64,000 nucleotides of DNA. Origin: an uncultured Selenomonadales bacterium. GTDB lineage: Bacteria > Bacillota > Negativicutes > Selenomonadales > Selenomonadaceae. Positions within the stretch are counted from its first letter, which is position 1. Each line of letters opens with the position of its first letter. Positions 43,034 to 52,607 of this stretch are shown piece after piece. The stretch is taken from the NCBI GenBank assembly GCA_947304355.1, contig CAMZAX010000008.1, forward strand, positions 1 to 64,000, written 5' to 3'. The translations under genes and the position numbers were made by a program. The notes below the pieces were generated by a model, which was not told the origin of the DNA, did not search any database, and saw only the letters and a list, made by a program, of their open reading frames with translations.

Positions 43034-44260
43034 TTACATTGCTTTGATAAGCGCATGGGAATCGAGCGGCACGCCCTGCACCTCCGACAGAAATTCCATA
43101 CCGTTGACGAAATCTTTGCCCGGCGCAAAACCCGCGTCCGTCAGTGCTTTGAACGGGAAGCGCGGCAACATGATGAAAAATAATTTCTTGCCGCGAGCAC
43201 GTTTCATGGCGTCGAGCAATTTGTTCAGCGAGTCGTTATTGTCCGCCGTGATTATCTTTTCGTCGTTGCGTATCGAGAAAATTTTTTTGAACGCGTCAAC
43301 GTCCTTGGGCGCGGCGAAAAATTCGCGACGCTTGCCGACCATTGCCGCCGAAAGATTTATCAGCGAGTTCTTCAGCCCGACGTGCACTTGACGGAAGCCC
43401 GCGTACAGTCTGCCGAGCAAATATTCGTCGAACCACGGCGTCTTCATGAAATGCGCCATCCACAGCCGATTCAAGTCGTCGTTCATGTCCAAAGTCAAAG
43501 CCTCAACCGCGTAATGGTAAATCGCCTTGCGCGGCTTGACGTCCTTTGCCCGCGTGCGCTCCACGTCGACGAACACGTCAAATTTCTCCGACAGCTTGAC
43601 GTAGTTGCCCGCGTACAAATAGTTCAGTACGTCTTGATCGGGCCAAGCCATTTGCGGGTGCTCGCTTAAAAATTTCAGACCGCGCCGAATATTTTCTTCC
43701 TCGTGGCGCATGACGTTCAAATTCATCAGCAAGACGCCCGAATTAAAATAATCGTCGTAAGCCACAAGCTTTTGAACGATTAAATATTTTATTTGCAAGC
43801 TGAATTTCAAGCGCACGGGGTCAACAGCCGTTTCATTGGCGGCGGCAAGAGGTTTGTCGCCGAGTTCAATTTGCCACAGCTCTTTTATGTCGAGGTTGAC
43901 GATAATATCCGAGTCGAGGTAAATGACTTTCTCAACGTCCGCCGGAAATAGCTGCGGGATAAAAAATCGATAAAACATTGCAATGCTGTATCGAATTTCA
44001 ATCAAGCCCAGAAAGGTCGTCCTGAGCTCCGCGATTTTTTCCGCGCAGAGCTGTTCGACGTTATAAAATTTCACGTGCTGACCGTAGCGACCCGCAATGT
44101 AAATGAACTTGTCGCGGTTTTCGTTCGACAGCGTATTGTCGTGGAGGATGTGCACCGTGACTTCCGAGTTCGTGTGTTCAAAAATCGAAAGCATCGTCGT
44201 GCCCGTGAATTTGGAATAACGCCCCGTCTTGTCGTAAAGACCGAAGCAAACGTGAATCAT
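43034..44260 (-). CDS. GT8 glycosyltransferase B (intact)
   Basis: 408 residues starting MIHVCFGLYDKTGRYSKFTGTTMLSIF. GT8 retaining transferases use UDP-sugars; the metal-binding site is IYLDSDIIVNLD and the acceptor-side motif is FNSGVLLMNL. Its C-terminal 110 residues (AAPKDVDAFKKIFSIRNDEKIITAD..., KKLFFIMLPRFPFKALTDAGF...) recur in all four GT8 proteins in this window. It lies before GT8 A on the minus strand, with 11 bases between. No homopolymer tract. Confidence 0.9.
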   Translation of the reverse strand: MIHVCFGLYDKTGRYSKFTGTTMLSIFEHTNSEVTVHILHDNTLSNENRDKFIYIAGRYGQHVKFYNVEQLCAEKIAELRTTFLGLIEIRYSIAMFYRFFIPQLFPADVEKVIYLDSDIIVNLDIKELWQIELGDKPLAAANETAVDPVRLKFSLQIKYLIVQKLVAYDDYFNSGVLLMNLNVMRHEEENIRRGLKFLSEHPQMAWPDQDVLNYLYAGNYVKLSEKFDVFVDVERTRAKDVKPRKAIYHYAVEALTLDMNDDLNRLWMAHFMKTPWFDEYLLGRLYAGFRQVHVGLKNSLINLSAAMVGKRREFFAAPKDVDAFKKIFSIRNDEKIITADNNDSLNKLLDAMKRARGKKLFFIMLPRFPFKALTDAGFAPGKDFVNGMEFLSEVQGVPLDSHALIKAM

Positions 44261-44274
44261 CGAATCACTCCTTT

Positions 44275-44295
44275 TTGAGGGACAAGGGACAAGGG
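44275..44295. repeat. GGGACAA heptamer repeat before GT8 B
   Basis: Two GGGACAA units plus GGGATTA in the 36-base gap between DUF5693 and GT8 B. Same unit, opposite orientation, as the glgP-glgB gap. Confidence 0.5.
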
Positions 44296-44296
44296 A

Positions 44297-46363
44297 TTAG
44301 TGTTTTAGTCGCTTGACAAAGAACTGCAGGAATATTATCAGCACCGCGCCGATTATCGCGCCGGGAATCAGACCGTCGAGCCCGCGAATGAACGACATCA
44401 AAATCGGCGTGCGCATGTGCGCAAACGTCTCAACCATCGAGCTTTGACCGATTGTGCCCGCCATAACCAGCACGAAGCAAATCATTTTCGGGAACTTTTT
44501 CAGGAAGGCGGCGAACGCCAACATGAACGCCGGGTGCCCGAAGAAGATTTCCTTCGAGCGAGGGCGAGCGTAAAACATTTGCTCAAGCATGGCGCGAATT
44601 TTTATCTCCGCGCCCGAAACCGGCATCCCCGACGTGTGTCCGCTCCGCGCTATCAAGACGACGAACGCGCCCGCAACGACCATCAACGCCAAAAACATTT
44701 TCACGCTGACCGACTTGTCGAGGAGTTCTTTTATCTGTTGCGTGGCGGGGACGTTCTTGCGCAATTCGTCCACGACGTTGAAGCGTTGCAGGAACGCGAC
44801 CGCCACCAAAATCAGCGGCAGGACGAACGTAAGTTTTATGCCGCGAAAGATTTCAAACTCCAGGAAGTACGACACGTCCGACAACGCGCCCGACAGGTAA
44901 GCCGCGCCCGTCATTGACAGCACGCCCGTCACGAGCAACGCAAAGCCCGAAGTCCAGACCAGTTGCGCCGTCGACAAATTTTCTTTCAGACGCGCCGCCC
45001 GATTCTGTATGCGAATCTTGTATTGAATCACGCGCAACAAGTCCAGCTGCCAGATTATCGCCAACGCGGGGAACAAGTTCGCGCTTGCCAACGCCGCCAA
45101 CAATCGGACTTTGCCGCCCGCCCCCATCAAAACAGGTATCGCCGCGCAGATTGCAATTATCGCGAACAGTTGCAGTTGGAGCCGCCGATTGCGATTGAGC
45201 CGCCGCGAGACAAGCGACAGGTAAAGCACGCCCGCCGCCGCCGTGCCGACAATCACAAGCGCACGCAAAATGACGTTCGGATAATAATTTTCAAACGTGC
45301 CCGCCTTGCCGAAGGTAAAGCCGTCGCGTTCGAGACCTGCGCGGACTTCGCGGAAATATTTCATGTTCGTTTCGAGCAAAGTCGTTTCGGGTTCGGGCTT
45401 GTCGTAAATGCGCAGGAGGTTGATACGGATATTGCGTTCCCTGTCCGTCGTCGACCAACGATTAATCGCCGTGGACATTGCGAGCTTGGGCTGTTCGTCC
45501 TTCGGAATGGCGTAGAGGCGCGCGACGTGATCTTCGCCGATTTTCTGCGCGAGGTAGTACATGCCCATTTGCGGATAGAATTGCAGTTGCGTGAAGTGTT
45601 CGATAACGCCGAGAGTAATTTTGCGCCGCGACATGTTCGCCGCCGTCAAGTCGAGGAAATTTGACGCGCCCAAGACAGCCGGCCCGTCGAAGACGATTTC
45701 GGAAATCGGGTAGCCTTCAATCCTGTCGAAGACGAATTGAACGTTCTCCGCCGTGCACTTGTGAAAATTCATCGGGCGGGCAAGAATCGTGAACCCGAAG
45801 GCGCGCGCCTTGTTCATTTCGTCGCGGGGCAGGGCGAGCGGCATTTTCATGAGTTCGCCGAATTGCGCCTTGACTTCGATGACTTCAATGCCGCCGACGG
45901 AAAAAATCTTTACGCGTTCTTCGCCGAGCCGCTGAAGCAAAGCCTCTTTGGTGTCGTAGTAGCTGTCGAGGTCGCCGCCGATAACGTAAACCCGATTCGG
46001 CGCGACGAGCCCGAATTCAATCGTCTGCCGCCAAAGTTCGTTGGTCAGTGTGCCGCTCTGATAGTTGGCGAGGATGTCGCTGCCCGCAAGCGTGAAAATT
46101 TTTCCGGTGCGCGCCAACTTTTCAAGCGATGAATCGTAAATGGCAAGCGACGTAATGCCCGCCTCTTTTGTCAGCTTAAGCACGTCGTCAAGCTCCAAGC
46201 CTTCGCGTTCGGCGAGGTCGACGACGCTTTGATAGTCAACCGCCAAGTCGATTTGCTTGTTTTCAGACTCCACGAAGAACCGTTGCCCCGCGATAATCAG
46301 CGCGGCGAACAGCCCCACGCCGATTGCCGCCAGCAGTACCCGATTGTATGTAAACTTTTTCAT
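44297..46363 (-). CDS. DUF5693 family membrane protein
   Basis: 688 residues from ATG 46363 (MKKFTYNRVLLAAIGVG); the track starts two codons earlier. One N-terminal membrane helix, a long soluble region (residues about 25-360), then about eight hydrophobic helices to the C-terminus. The soluble part contains SLAIYDSSLEKLARTGKI, typical of DUF5693, which often occurs near surface-polysaccharide genes in Firmicutes. Function unknown. Located between the glycosyltransferases and the Sel1 genes, which fits an envelope role. Confidence 0.8.
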   Translation of the reverse strand: MKKFTYNRVLLAAIGVGLFAALIIAGQRFFVESENKQIDLAVDYQSVVDLAEREGLELDDVLKLTKEAGITSLAIYDSSLEKLARTGKIFTLAGSDILANYQSGTLTNELWRQTIEFGLVAPNRVYVIGGDLDSYYDTKEALLQRLGEERVKIFSVGGIEVIEVKAQFGELMKMPLALPRDEMNKARAFGFTILARPMNFHKCTAENVQFVFDRIEGYPISEIVFDGPAVLGASNFLDLTAANMSRRKITLGVIEHFTQLQFYPQMGMYYLAQKIGEDHVARLYAIPKDEQPKLAMSTAINRWSTTDRERNIRINLLRIYDKPEPETTLLETNMKYFREVRAGLERDGFTFGKAGTFENYYPNVILRALVIVGTAAAGVLYLSLVSRRLNRNRRLQLQLFAIIAICAAIPVLMGAGGKVRLLAALASANLFPALAIIWQLDLLRVIQYKIRIQNRAARLKENLSTAQLVWTSGFALLVTGVLSMTGAAYLSGALSDVSYFLEFEIFRGIKLTFVLPLILVAVAFLQRFNVVDELRKNVPATQQIKELLDKSVSVKMFLALMVVAGAFVVLIARSGHTSGMPVSGAEIKIRAMLEQMFYARPRSKEIFFGHPAFMLAFAAFLKKFPKMICFVLVMAGTIGQSSMVETFAHMRTPILMSFIRGLDGLIPGAIIGAVLIIFLQFFVKRLKH

Positions 46364-46386
46364 AAACACAACCTTCCGAACGACGT

Positions 46387-47970
46387 TCAGTGAATTTTGG
46401 AATTCAACTTTTCCTGCGCTTTTCTGAAGCCCAAATCCGCCGCCTTTTTAAACCATTTTTGCGCTTCTTCCGTGTCCTGTTCGACGCCGATACCGTTCTG
46501 ATAATATTCCCCGACGACAAACATGTTATACATATTTCCCTGCAAAGCCTTCTTCAAATTGTCGTTGAACCGCCGAATATCGCGGGAAGGCTTATTCGAC
46601 TTGTCACTGAACAGATTCTTTATATCGGGTATCGAACCCAATTTAATTATCGGATGAATGTAGCCTTTGTTGTTTGGGTTATTGTTTTGGATGATAATAC
46701 GCAAGCGGTTCAATTCTCGTTCAGAAATGTCCGGAACAAGATTTAATTCCTCATATGCGCTGAGCAAATGAACTTGCGCGTCGTAATGCCCTTTATCTGC
46801 CGCCCGTTTGAGCCAATAGATTATTTTATCGGCGTCATACCTGCAACCGATTCCCTTAGCATAGTACATGGCGATTTTGAATTGCGCATCAGGGTGCTCG
46901 TCCTCTGCGGCACTCAACAGCCACAGAAAAGATTTGCTCACGTTGCGCTCGACGACTTTGCCAAAATAATACGCGATGCCGACATTGTACTTTGCGCTGA
47001 CGAGACCTTGATGAGCGGCGCGGAGGAAATATTGGAAAGCCTTCTTCTTGTTTTGATTAACAAACTGTCCCGAATTGTAGAAAGTCCCCAAGTTGTATTG
47101 CGCCAAAGGATTGCCTTCGTCCGCGTACTTGGTAAGGAGTTCAACGCCTTTCTTCGCGTCGCGCAAAACGAAGCCGCCTTCCATTAAGTAAGATTCGGCA
47201 AGCGCGCATTGAGCCTCAAAATTGCCTTGCTCAGCTTTTCGCTCTATCTTGTCGATAATGTCGGCAGCTTTTACGTTCGTACCCGGAATTTCATAAGAAC
47301 CTATGTAATGTATATCCGCGCCCTGCAAACGCATGAGATTTTCCGTCGCCAAATCGTCGCCTTGCTCGGCGGCTTGTTTATACCAATAAAGTGCTTTGTT
47401 TAAATCTTTTTTGCCGCCGATTCCCGACTCCAACATTCGTCCCAAAGTAGTCTGCGCGTACATGTTGCCTTGGACGGCCGACTTCTCCAAATACTCTGTC
47501 GCCTTGACCATATCCTGTGCCACGCCCAGACCGTCAAGATACATGCACCCCAAAGCGTTTTGCGCATCGGCGTCGTCGTATTCGTCCGCAGCTTTTTTCA
47601 AGTACTTGCAAGCTTTTTCGTGATTCGGCTTGTCGTTTAAGCTGTAACATTTTGCCAGCTCGAACATGCTTTCGTAGTAAAGTCTTTTGGCGTTTTCGTT
47701 AAGCTCGTCAAGTATTTCGATTGATTGTTTGTCGACGACACGTTTGAGAGGAAAGTTTTCACGATAGAGGCACAGAGCCATCTCGAAAAAATCTATGGCC
47801 TTACCGAAATTTTCTTCATGTTCGTAGTGTTGCGCCAATTGCCCTGCCGATTGCAATTCATATAACGGGAAAAAATCTTCATTGGCAATGAGACGGGACG
47901 GCGTGTTTTTAAGTACAACAGCGCGCTCCTTATCGGTCAATCCCTTGAAGAACCGCGATTCCGAAGACAT
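46387..47970 (-). CDS. Sel1-repeat protein 1
   Basis: 527 residues with many Sel1-like helical repeats, e.g. AQNALGCMYLDGLGVAQDMVKATEYLEKSAVQG, AQTTLGRMLESGIG..., AQYNLGTFYNSGQFVNQNKKKAFQYFLRAAHQG and AKYNVGIAYYFG. These short TPR-like repeats mediate protein-protein interactions. There is no signal peptide, so it is probably cytoplasmic. Its ATG overlaps the TAA of the upstream Sel1 gene in a TAATG junction, so the pair is coupled. Partners are unknown. Confidence 0.85.
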   Translation of the reverse strand: MSSESRFFKGLTDKERAVVLKNTPSRLIANEDFFPLYELQSAGQLAQHYEHEENFGKAIDFFEMALCLYRENFPLKRVVDKQSIEILDELNENAKRLYYESMFELAKCYSLNDKPNHEKACKYLKKAADEYDDADAQNALGCMYLDGLGVAQDMVKATEYLEKSAVQGNMYAQTTLGRMLESGIGGKKDLNKALYWYKQAAEQGDDLATENLMRLQGADIHYIGSYEIPGTNVKAADIIDKIERKAEQGNFEAQCALAESYLMEGGFVLRDAKKGVELLTKYADEGNPLAQYNLGTFYNSGQFVNQNKKKAFQYFLRAAHQGLVSAKYNVGIAYYFGKVVERNVSKSFLWLLSAAEDEHPDAQFKIAMYYAKGIGCRYDADKIIYWLKRAADKGHYDAQVHLLSAYEELNLVPDISERELNRLRIIIQNNNPNNKGYIHPIIKLGSIPDIKNLFSDKSNKPSRDIRRFNDNLKKALQGNMYNMFVVGEYYQNGIGVEQDTEEAQKWFKKAADLGFRKAQEKLNSKIH

Positions 47971-49121
47971 TAAAATTCCTCCCTGCGCCGCAAGATTTTT
48001 TTGTACTCTTCATAATCCAGCTGATTTAATTTATTCGTGGCACCGCTGTGACCCGATAAAGCCGCCAAGGAATAGTAATGTTTGGCTTGCGACAGATCCT
48101 TTGCCGTGCCGACGCCTTTTTCGTAACACTGCCCGACTTTATAGCAGGCGTCGCGGTCTCCTCTTTTGGCAGCTTTAAGATAACACTCCAAACTTTTGGC
48201 AAAATTCTTTTCGGTGCCCAAGCCGTATTGATGGCAATCGCCCAGTTTTATCCAAACCTTGGGAATAAAGACGAAATAATCATCGTCGTCGTTACCTTGC
48301 TCGACGATATGATTGTATCGCGCAAAATTATCTTTCGGGTTGTAGGGAATTCCCGAAGAGGGAGTTTCAATCGGGTTGAAATGTTCCGCCAAAGCATATT
48401 CCGCAAGCAAATTACCCTTGCTCGCAGCACTGACAAATAAATCGTATGCGGCTTTTGCATCTCGATTGAGCCCGTATGAATTCATGTACATGAAGCCGAG
48501 AATATATTCTGCGTCGACGGAACCTTTATTCACGGCTTCTTTAAAGAGAGCAGCAGCTTTCTTGAAATCCTGTGCCCTGATTTTGCCGTAGAAATAAATC
48601 AACCCCAAGTCTCGCAAAGCAAAAGGACTGCCGTTTTCGCAAGACTTTTCAAGCCATTCGATTTGTTTGTCCGTATCGGGCTCCGTGCCTGTGCCGACCT
48701 CATAACAAACCGCCACACAAAATTGAACGTCCGCCAACAGATTTTCGTCTGCAATAAGCCGATGATCGGAAGAACCGTACCATTGCATAACTTTGAACAA
48801 TGCCTTTAAGGAACGTTCAGCCTCTTCCCGAAAAGTCAACCGGGTATGAACTCCGATGTTCCCCAAAAAGCGTACGATATGCATTGCTTCGATAATATCG
48901 CGCTCAACGCCCCAAAATTCCTCCAATTCAATTATGCGACTGATAAGATTGCCTTTTTGTCCGACCATGCTTTCGACAAGAATTTCCAAAATCAGTCGGC
49001 TTTGGGCAAGGGAAATATTCGGGTTAAGCTTCTTTGTGACGTGAGCGGAATAAACGAATCTGTAAAGGAGGCTGTAATCGGTATGGAAGTAAATATATTT
49101 CTCGGATAACGCAAAGCTCAT
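47970..49121 (-). CDS. Sel1-repeat protein 2
   Basis: 383 residues. The first 130 residues (SEKYIYFHTDYSLLYRFVYSAHVTKKLNPNISLAQSRLILEILVE...) form a domain resembling the DUF4145-like or HEPN-type helical region, with residues LAQSRLILEILVESM and NIGVHTR. Sel1 repeats follow: FALRDLGLIYFYGKIRAQDFKKAAALFKEAVNKG, AEYILGFMYMNSYG, KLGDCHQYGLGTEKNFAKSLECYLKAAKRGD, CYKVGQCYEKGVG. Codon use is more AT-rich than in flanking genes. Role unknown. Confidence 0.8.
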   Translation of the reverse strand: MSFALSEKYIYFHTDYSLLYRFVYSAHVTKKLNPNISLAQSRLILEILVESMVGQKGNLISRIIELEEFWGVERDIIEAMHIVRFLGNIGVHTRLTFREEAERSLKALFKVMQWYGSSDHRLIADENLLADVQFCVAVCYEVGTGTEPDTDKQIEWLEKSCENGSPFALRDLGLIYFYGKIRAQDFKKAAALFKEAVNKGSVDAEYILGFMYMNSYGLNRDAKAAYDLFVSAASKGNLLAEYALAEHFNPIETPSSGIPYNPKDNFARYNHIVEQGNDDDDYFVFIPKVWIKLGDCHQYGLGTEKNFAKSLECYLKAAKRGDRDACYKVGQCYEKGVGTAKDLSQAKHYYSLAALSGHSGATNKLNQLDYEEYKKILRRREEF

Positions 49122-49133
49122 TCTTAGGCTCCT

Positions 49134-49853
49134 TTAATTCCTTGTCGCCTTCACGAAGGTTTCGCCGTCGCGCATTTCCACGGTTCTGAACTGCAAGCCG
49201 AACGGCATTTTGACTTGCTCGGTCAAGTTGAAGTCGTGCAGAAACTTATCAAGGTTGACGCGGCGCAGGATGGCGTTCTCAACGTTGATGTGATTCATTT
49301 GGAAATAAAGATGACCGTCGCGCGCAATGATTTGCCCGCCGATTTCAACGTCAGCTTCGCGCCCGAAGATTTTGACTTTGCCGGACGCCTTGATGTCTTC
49401 GGGCGTCATGTTAACGTCCAAGTCTTTCAGACCTTTGCCGTCGGTTTTCTGCACGAGAAAATTTCGTAAGCTGTCCGCCGTGATGACGCCGCTCAATTCA
49501 AGACTGCCCGCCGAATTCAAGCAACGGTTGGTATGTTCTTCGCGGCTTATGCCTTCGGTGGGCAAGAGCAATTCTTTAATGTTGATATGAAGTGCCGTGC
49601 CGTCAAGTTCCGCCTGCTTGAGGTTGAGTTCACCGATATTGGCGTCGGCGGCGGTGCAGTGAATCTTGTCGACGTAACCCAGCGCGATTTTGGCGGCAGG
49701 CAGGGCGTCAAATGTCAAAGCGACTTCCTGCGCTTGAGTGGCCTCGGCGACTTTGCCTTTGATATAGTTCGTCAAAGCTTTGGGCACGACGAATTGAGCG
49801 AACGCGCCCGCCGCTATCAGCAGGACGACTATCGCGGCTAAAAATTTTTTCAT
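49134..49853 (-). CDS. DUF2993 (LmeA-like) lipoprotein-type envelope protein
   Basis: 239 residues from ATG 49853 (MKKFLAAIVVLLIAAGAFAQ), after GGAGGCGCGTC; the track start is too far upstream. A signal peptide or anchor helix precedes a DUF2993-type region (ALTFDALPAAKIALGYVDKIHCTA..., IKELLLP). LmeA-like proteins bind phospholipids in the cell envelope of Actinobacteria, but function in this lineage is not established. Follows prfB on the same strand. Confidence 0.8.
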   Translation of the reverse strand: MKKFLAAIVVLLIAAGAFAQFVVPKALTNYIKGKVAEATQAQEVALTFDALPAAKIALGYVDKIHCTAADANIGELNLKQAELDGTALHINIKELLLPTEGISREEHTNRCLNSAGSLELSGVITADSLRNFLVQKTDGKGLKDLDVNMTPEDIKASGKVKIFGREADVEIGGQIIARDGHLYFQMNHINVENAILRRVNLDKFLHDFNLTEQVKMPFGLQFRTVEMRDGETFVKATRN

Positions 49854-49867
49854 GACGCGCCTCCGTG

Positions 49868-50975
49868 TTAAATTTTGACGTTCGCCTTCGCGGCAAGGTA
49901 GGCGCGGATAAACGGGTCGATGTCGCCGTCCATAACCGCCTGCACGTTGCCGGTCTCTTCGCCCGTGCGCAAATCCTTGACGAGTTTGTAGGGTTGGAAG
50001 ACGTAAGAGCGGATTTGACTGCCCCATTCGATTTTTTTGAGGTCGCCTTCAAGCCCGGCGATTTCGGCTTCTTTTTTCTCAAGTTCAAGCTCGAAAAGTT
50101 TTGCGCGGAGCATTTTCAAGCAACGCTCGCGGTTTTGGATTTGCGAACGCTCGTTCTGGCACTGCACGACAATGCCCGTCGGGATATGCGTCATGCGGAC
50201 GGCGGAAGACGTTTTGTTGATGTGCTGACCGCCCGCGCCGCTTGCCCGATAGGTGTCGACGCGCACGTCCGCCATATTTATTTCGACTTCAACGGCGTCG
50301 TCGATTTCGGGCATGATGTCGCACGCGCTGAACGACGTGTGCCGTCGCGCATTTGAATCGAACGGCGAAATTCTGACCAGGCGGTGAATGCCCTTTTCGG
50401 ACTTGAGGTAGCCGTAAGCGTTGTGCCCTTTGACGAACAGCGACACGGACTTGACGCCCGCTTCGTCGCCGGGGAGCAGGTCGACGGTCTCGATTTCAAA
50501 GCCGTGACGTTCTGCCCAACGCGTGTACATGCGCAGAAGCATTTGCGTCCAATCTTGCGCCTCGGTGCCGCCCGCGCCCGCGTGCAAAGTCAAAATCGCG
50601 TTGTTTGCGTCGTAAGGTTCGCTCAGCATGATTTCAAGCCGCAGATTTTCCAAACCGCTTTCGACAGCCGCGATGTCCGCCGCGATTTCGGCTTCCTGCG
50701 AAAGGTCGTCTTCTTCCAGTGCGAGTTCAAGCAAAACCTGCGCGTCGTCGAATTTCGCCGTCAAGCCTTTGTAGGTCTCGATGCCCGATTTGAGCCCGTT
50801 GAGTTCCTGCGTTATCTTCTGCGCGGCGTCGGGGTCGTCCCAAAAATTCGGCGCGCCCATTTTGTATTCAAGCTCGGCGATTTTTTCTTCTTTGCGGGCG
50901 ATGTCAAAGTGAATTCCCCATTTCGTTGAGTTTGTCGCGCAGAGCGGTGAGCTCGGCTTTTCTGTCTTCCAGCAT
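49868..50975 (-). CDS. prfB: Peptide chain release factor 2 with programmed +1 frameshift
   Basis: Zero-frame start ATG 50975 (MLEDRKAELTALRDKLNEMGNSL) runs to the in-frame UGA of CUU UGA C, after which translation continues in +1 (DIARKEEKIAELEYKMG). RF2 recognises UGA and UAA; the GGQ (here GAGGQHINKTSSAVR) and the tripeptide anticodon SPF (RISPFDSN) are present. The frameshift is an autoregulatory device: low RF2 favours shifting. The ORF-track start at 50983 translates the first part in the wrong frame. Ends near DUF2993 gene. Confidence 0.95.
50903..50909 (-). other. Programmed +1 frameshift site of prfB (CTTTGAC)
   Basis: CTT TGA C on the minus strand at codon 24 of the zero frame. An upstream GGGG stretch six bases before CTT may act as the Shine-Dalgarno stimulator, at slightly longer spacing than in the E. 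coli gene. Confidence 0.9.
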
Positions 50976-50988
50976 TGAATCACGTCCT

Positions 50989-52595
50989 TTAAGTTTTAGG
51001 TTCAAGTTTTATTTGAATCGCGTTGAGCTTGACGCCGTACGAATAAAGCGTTTCGCCGTTTTTAGCCCAAGGCGTCCATTTGCCGTCGAATTTGTGTACG
51101 CGATAGAGGATATCGGTTTTTTTTGTGCCGGCTTCGTCGAGGCGAATCTTCACGCCGAAAATTGATTTGGATTTGCCGGTGGTGCCCGCAGGTTCGGGAG
51201 CCGCCACTTCATCCGACCAACCTTCCGCATCGCCGTAGTAAACAGCGTAATAAACTTTGTGGATTGAAGAATTTATTTTAATCGCCTGAATGTCCAGCTT
51301 TTGGTCAAGCGAATTGCTGATTTGATTTTCGCCCATCCACACGCTCCAACCGTTTTTGTGGACATGCGTTTGATAACTCAACAACGGTCTGAATACATCC
51401 CAATCGGTCGGCAGAGCATAAGCTGTTATCAAGTCCTCGCGCTTTTTCAGCCGCTCCATGAATGACGAAAAAACCGTGCCGTAAGTCTGTACCAAACTTT
51501 TATTTATTGTGCGACCTTTCGCGGCGGCAAGCCCGACATATTGTAAAAATGCTTTAAAATTATCATTCTCGTCATCGGCGTCGAATTTATCGCCAAAGAA
51601 ACTTTTAAGTTGCTCGCTTAGCAAGAAGCAATGCAAATCATGGCGCACATTGAAAACCGACATGGTCGAATCCACGTAATAAGAATTTATTTCGTGCACT
51701 TGCTCAAGGGTTTGCTGATAGCCCGTAAAAGAATTGACGGAACGCGGAATAAGAATTGTCTCTGTTCCGTCACGCAGGAAAACTGAATTGTGCGAACAAG
51801 ATCCCACCGTCGACACGAAACTTTCCGCGTTTATCAGCAAGTTCAGTTGCTCTTCGAGAGTAAGCTTTTCGGGCGAAATCGTCTCGTAGCCTTTGGACTT
51901 GAAATACTCGGCAAGACGTTCTTCGCCGACTTGTCTCGCGCCGTAAAAATAATAAATTTTTTTGCTTGAAGTCGGCGTGCGATTTTTCAGCGCAAAGTCT
52001 CTTATGCGTTCAATCGTCTCGCGATATTCCGCCGTGAATTATCTGCCCGTATCCGTCAGAAAAAAAGATTCGTCGGGCAAGATTATTTTTTCAAAACGTG
52101 TCGGACAATCAACAGCTTGAAGTCTGTCAAAGTCTACATCCAAAATTTTCAACAGTCGCCTGAAATTTTTTTGACCCTTGAGCGGAGCAGTAGCCCAATT
52201 AATGTAGATGATCGGACAATCCTTGAATTGGTTTTTGAATTCGTCACTTTTCAAGAACCACAAGCGGCTTAGGTTGTCGGTAATTGCATGACCCCAAACG
52301 GGACAAAATATGCCGAGATAAATTACCGTTTTGGAGCTGTGAATAATCGCCGTGGGGGGGGGGTATAAGATTTGCCGGCTCCGTCAAAAACATGACTGCT
52401 TTTAATGAATTCTCCGTTGCCGTCGATAATGCCGCCCGAACCCCATGTCCACTTCCCATCAACCATAATGTCTTTGTGCGGAAGGATAGTGCCGTTCTCT
52501 ATAACGCTGAATCCCAACTCCTTGTCAAGGAAAAAGTCTCTCGCAAAAAAATTTTTCGCGTCGGCGGGATTGTAAAGATAGTCCAAATTAACCAT
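50989..52595 (-). pseudogene. GT61-like glycosyltransferase with C-terminal ChW repeats, frameshifted at a C10 tract and with an in-frame TAA
   Basis: Joined frames give about 535 residues from ATG 52595 after AAAGGAG. Before the tract: MVNLDYLYNPADAKNFF to KSYTPPP. After it: TVIYLGIFCPVWGHAITDNLSRLWFL, the GH-DNL-R region of GT61 (DUF563), then NAESFVSTVGSCSHNS and later three ChW-type repeats (VHKNGWSVWMGENQI, AEGWSDEVAAPEPAGTTG, KWTPWAKNGETLYSYG). Lesion 1: coding-strand C10 (52354-52363); 8 or 11 would be in frame. Lesion 2: TAA at 52037-52039 in LTDTGR-stop-FTAEYRET, with the frame open on both sides. Likely surface glycan synthesis. Confidence 0.75.
52354..52363 (-). repeat. Poly-C tract (C10 on coding strand) in the GT61 gene
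   Basis: Ten consecutive G on the plus strand; in frame at 8 or 11. Confidence 0.9.
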
Positions 52596-52607
52596 ACGCA
52601 CGCTCCT

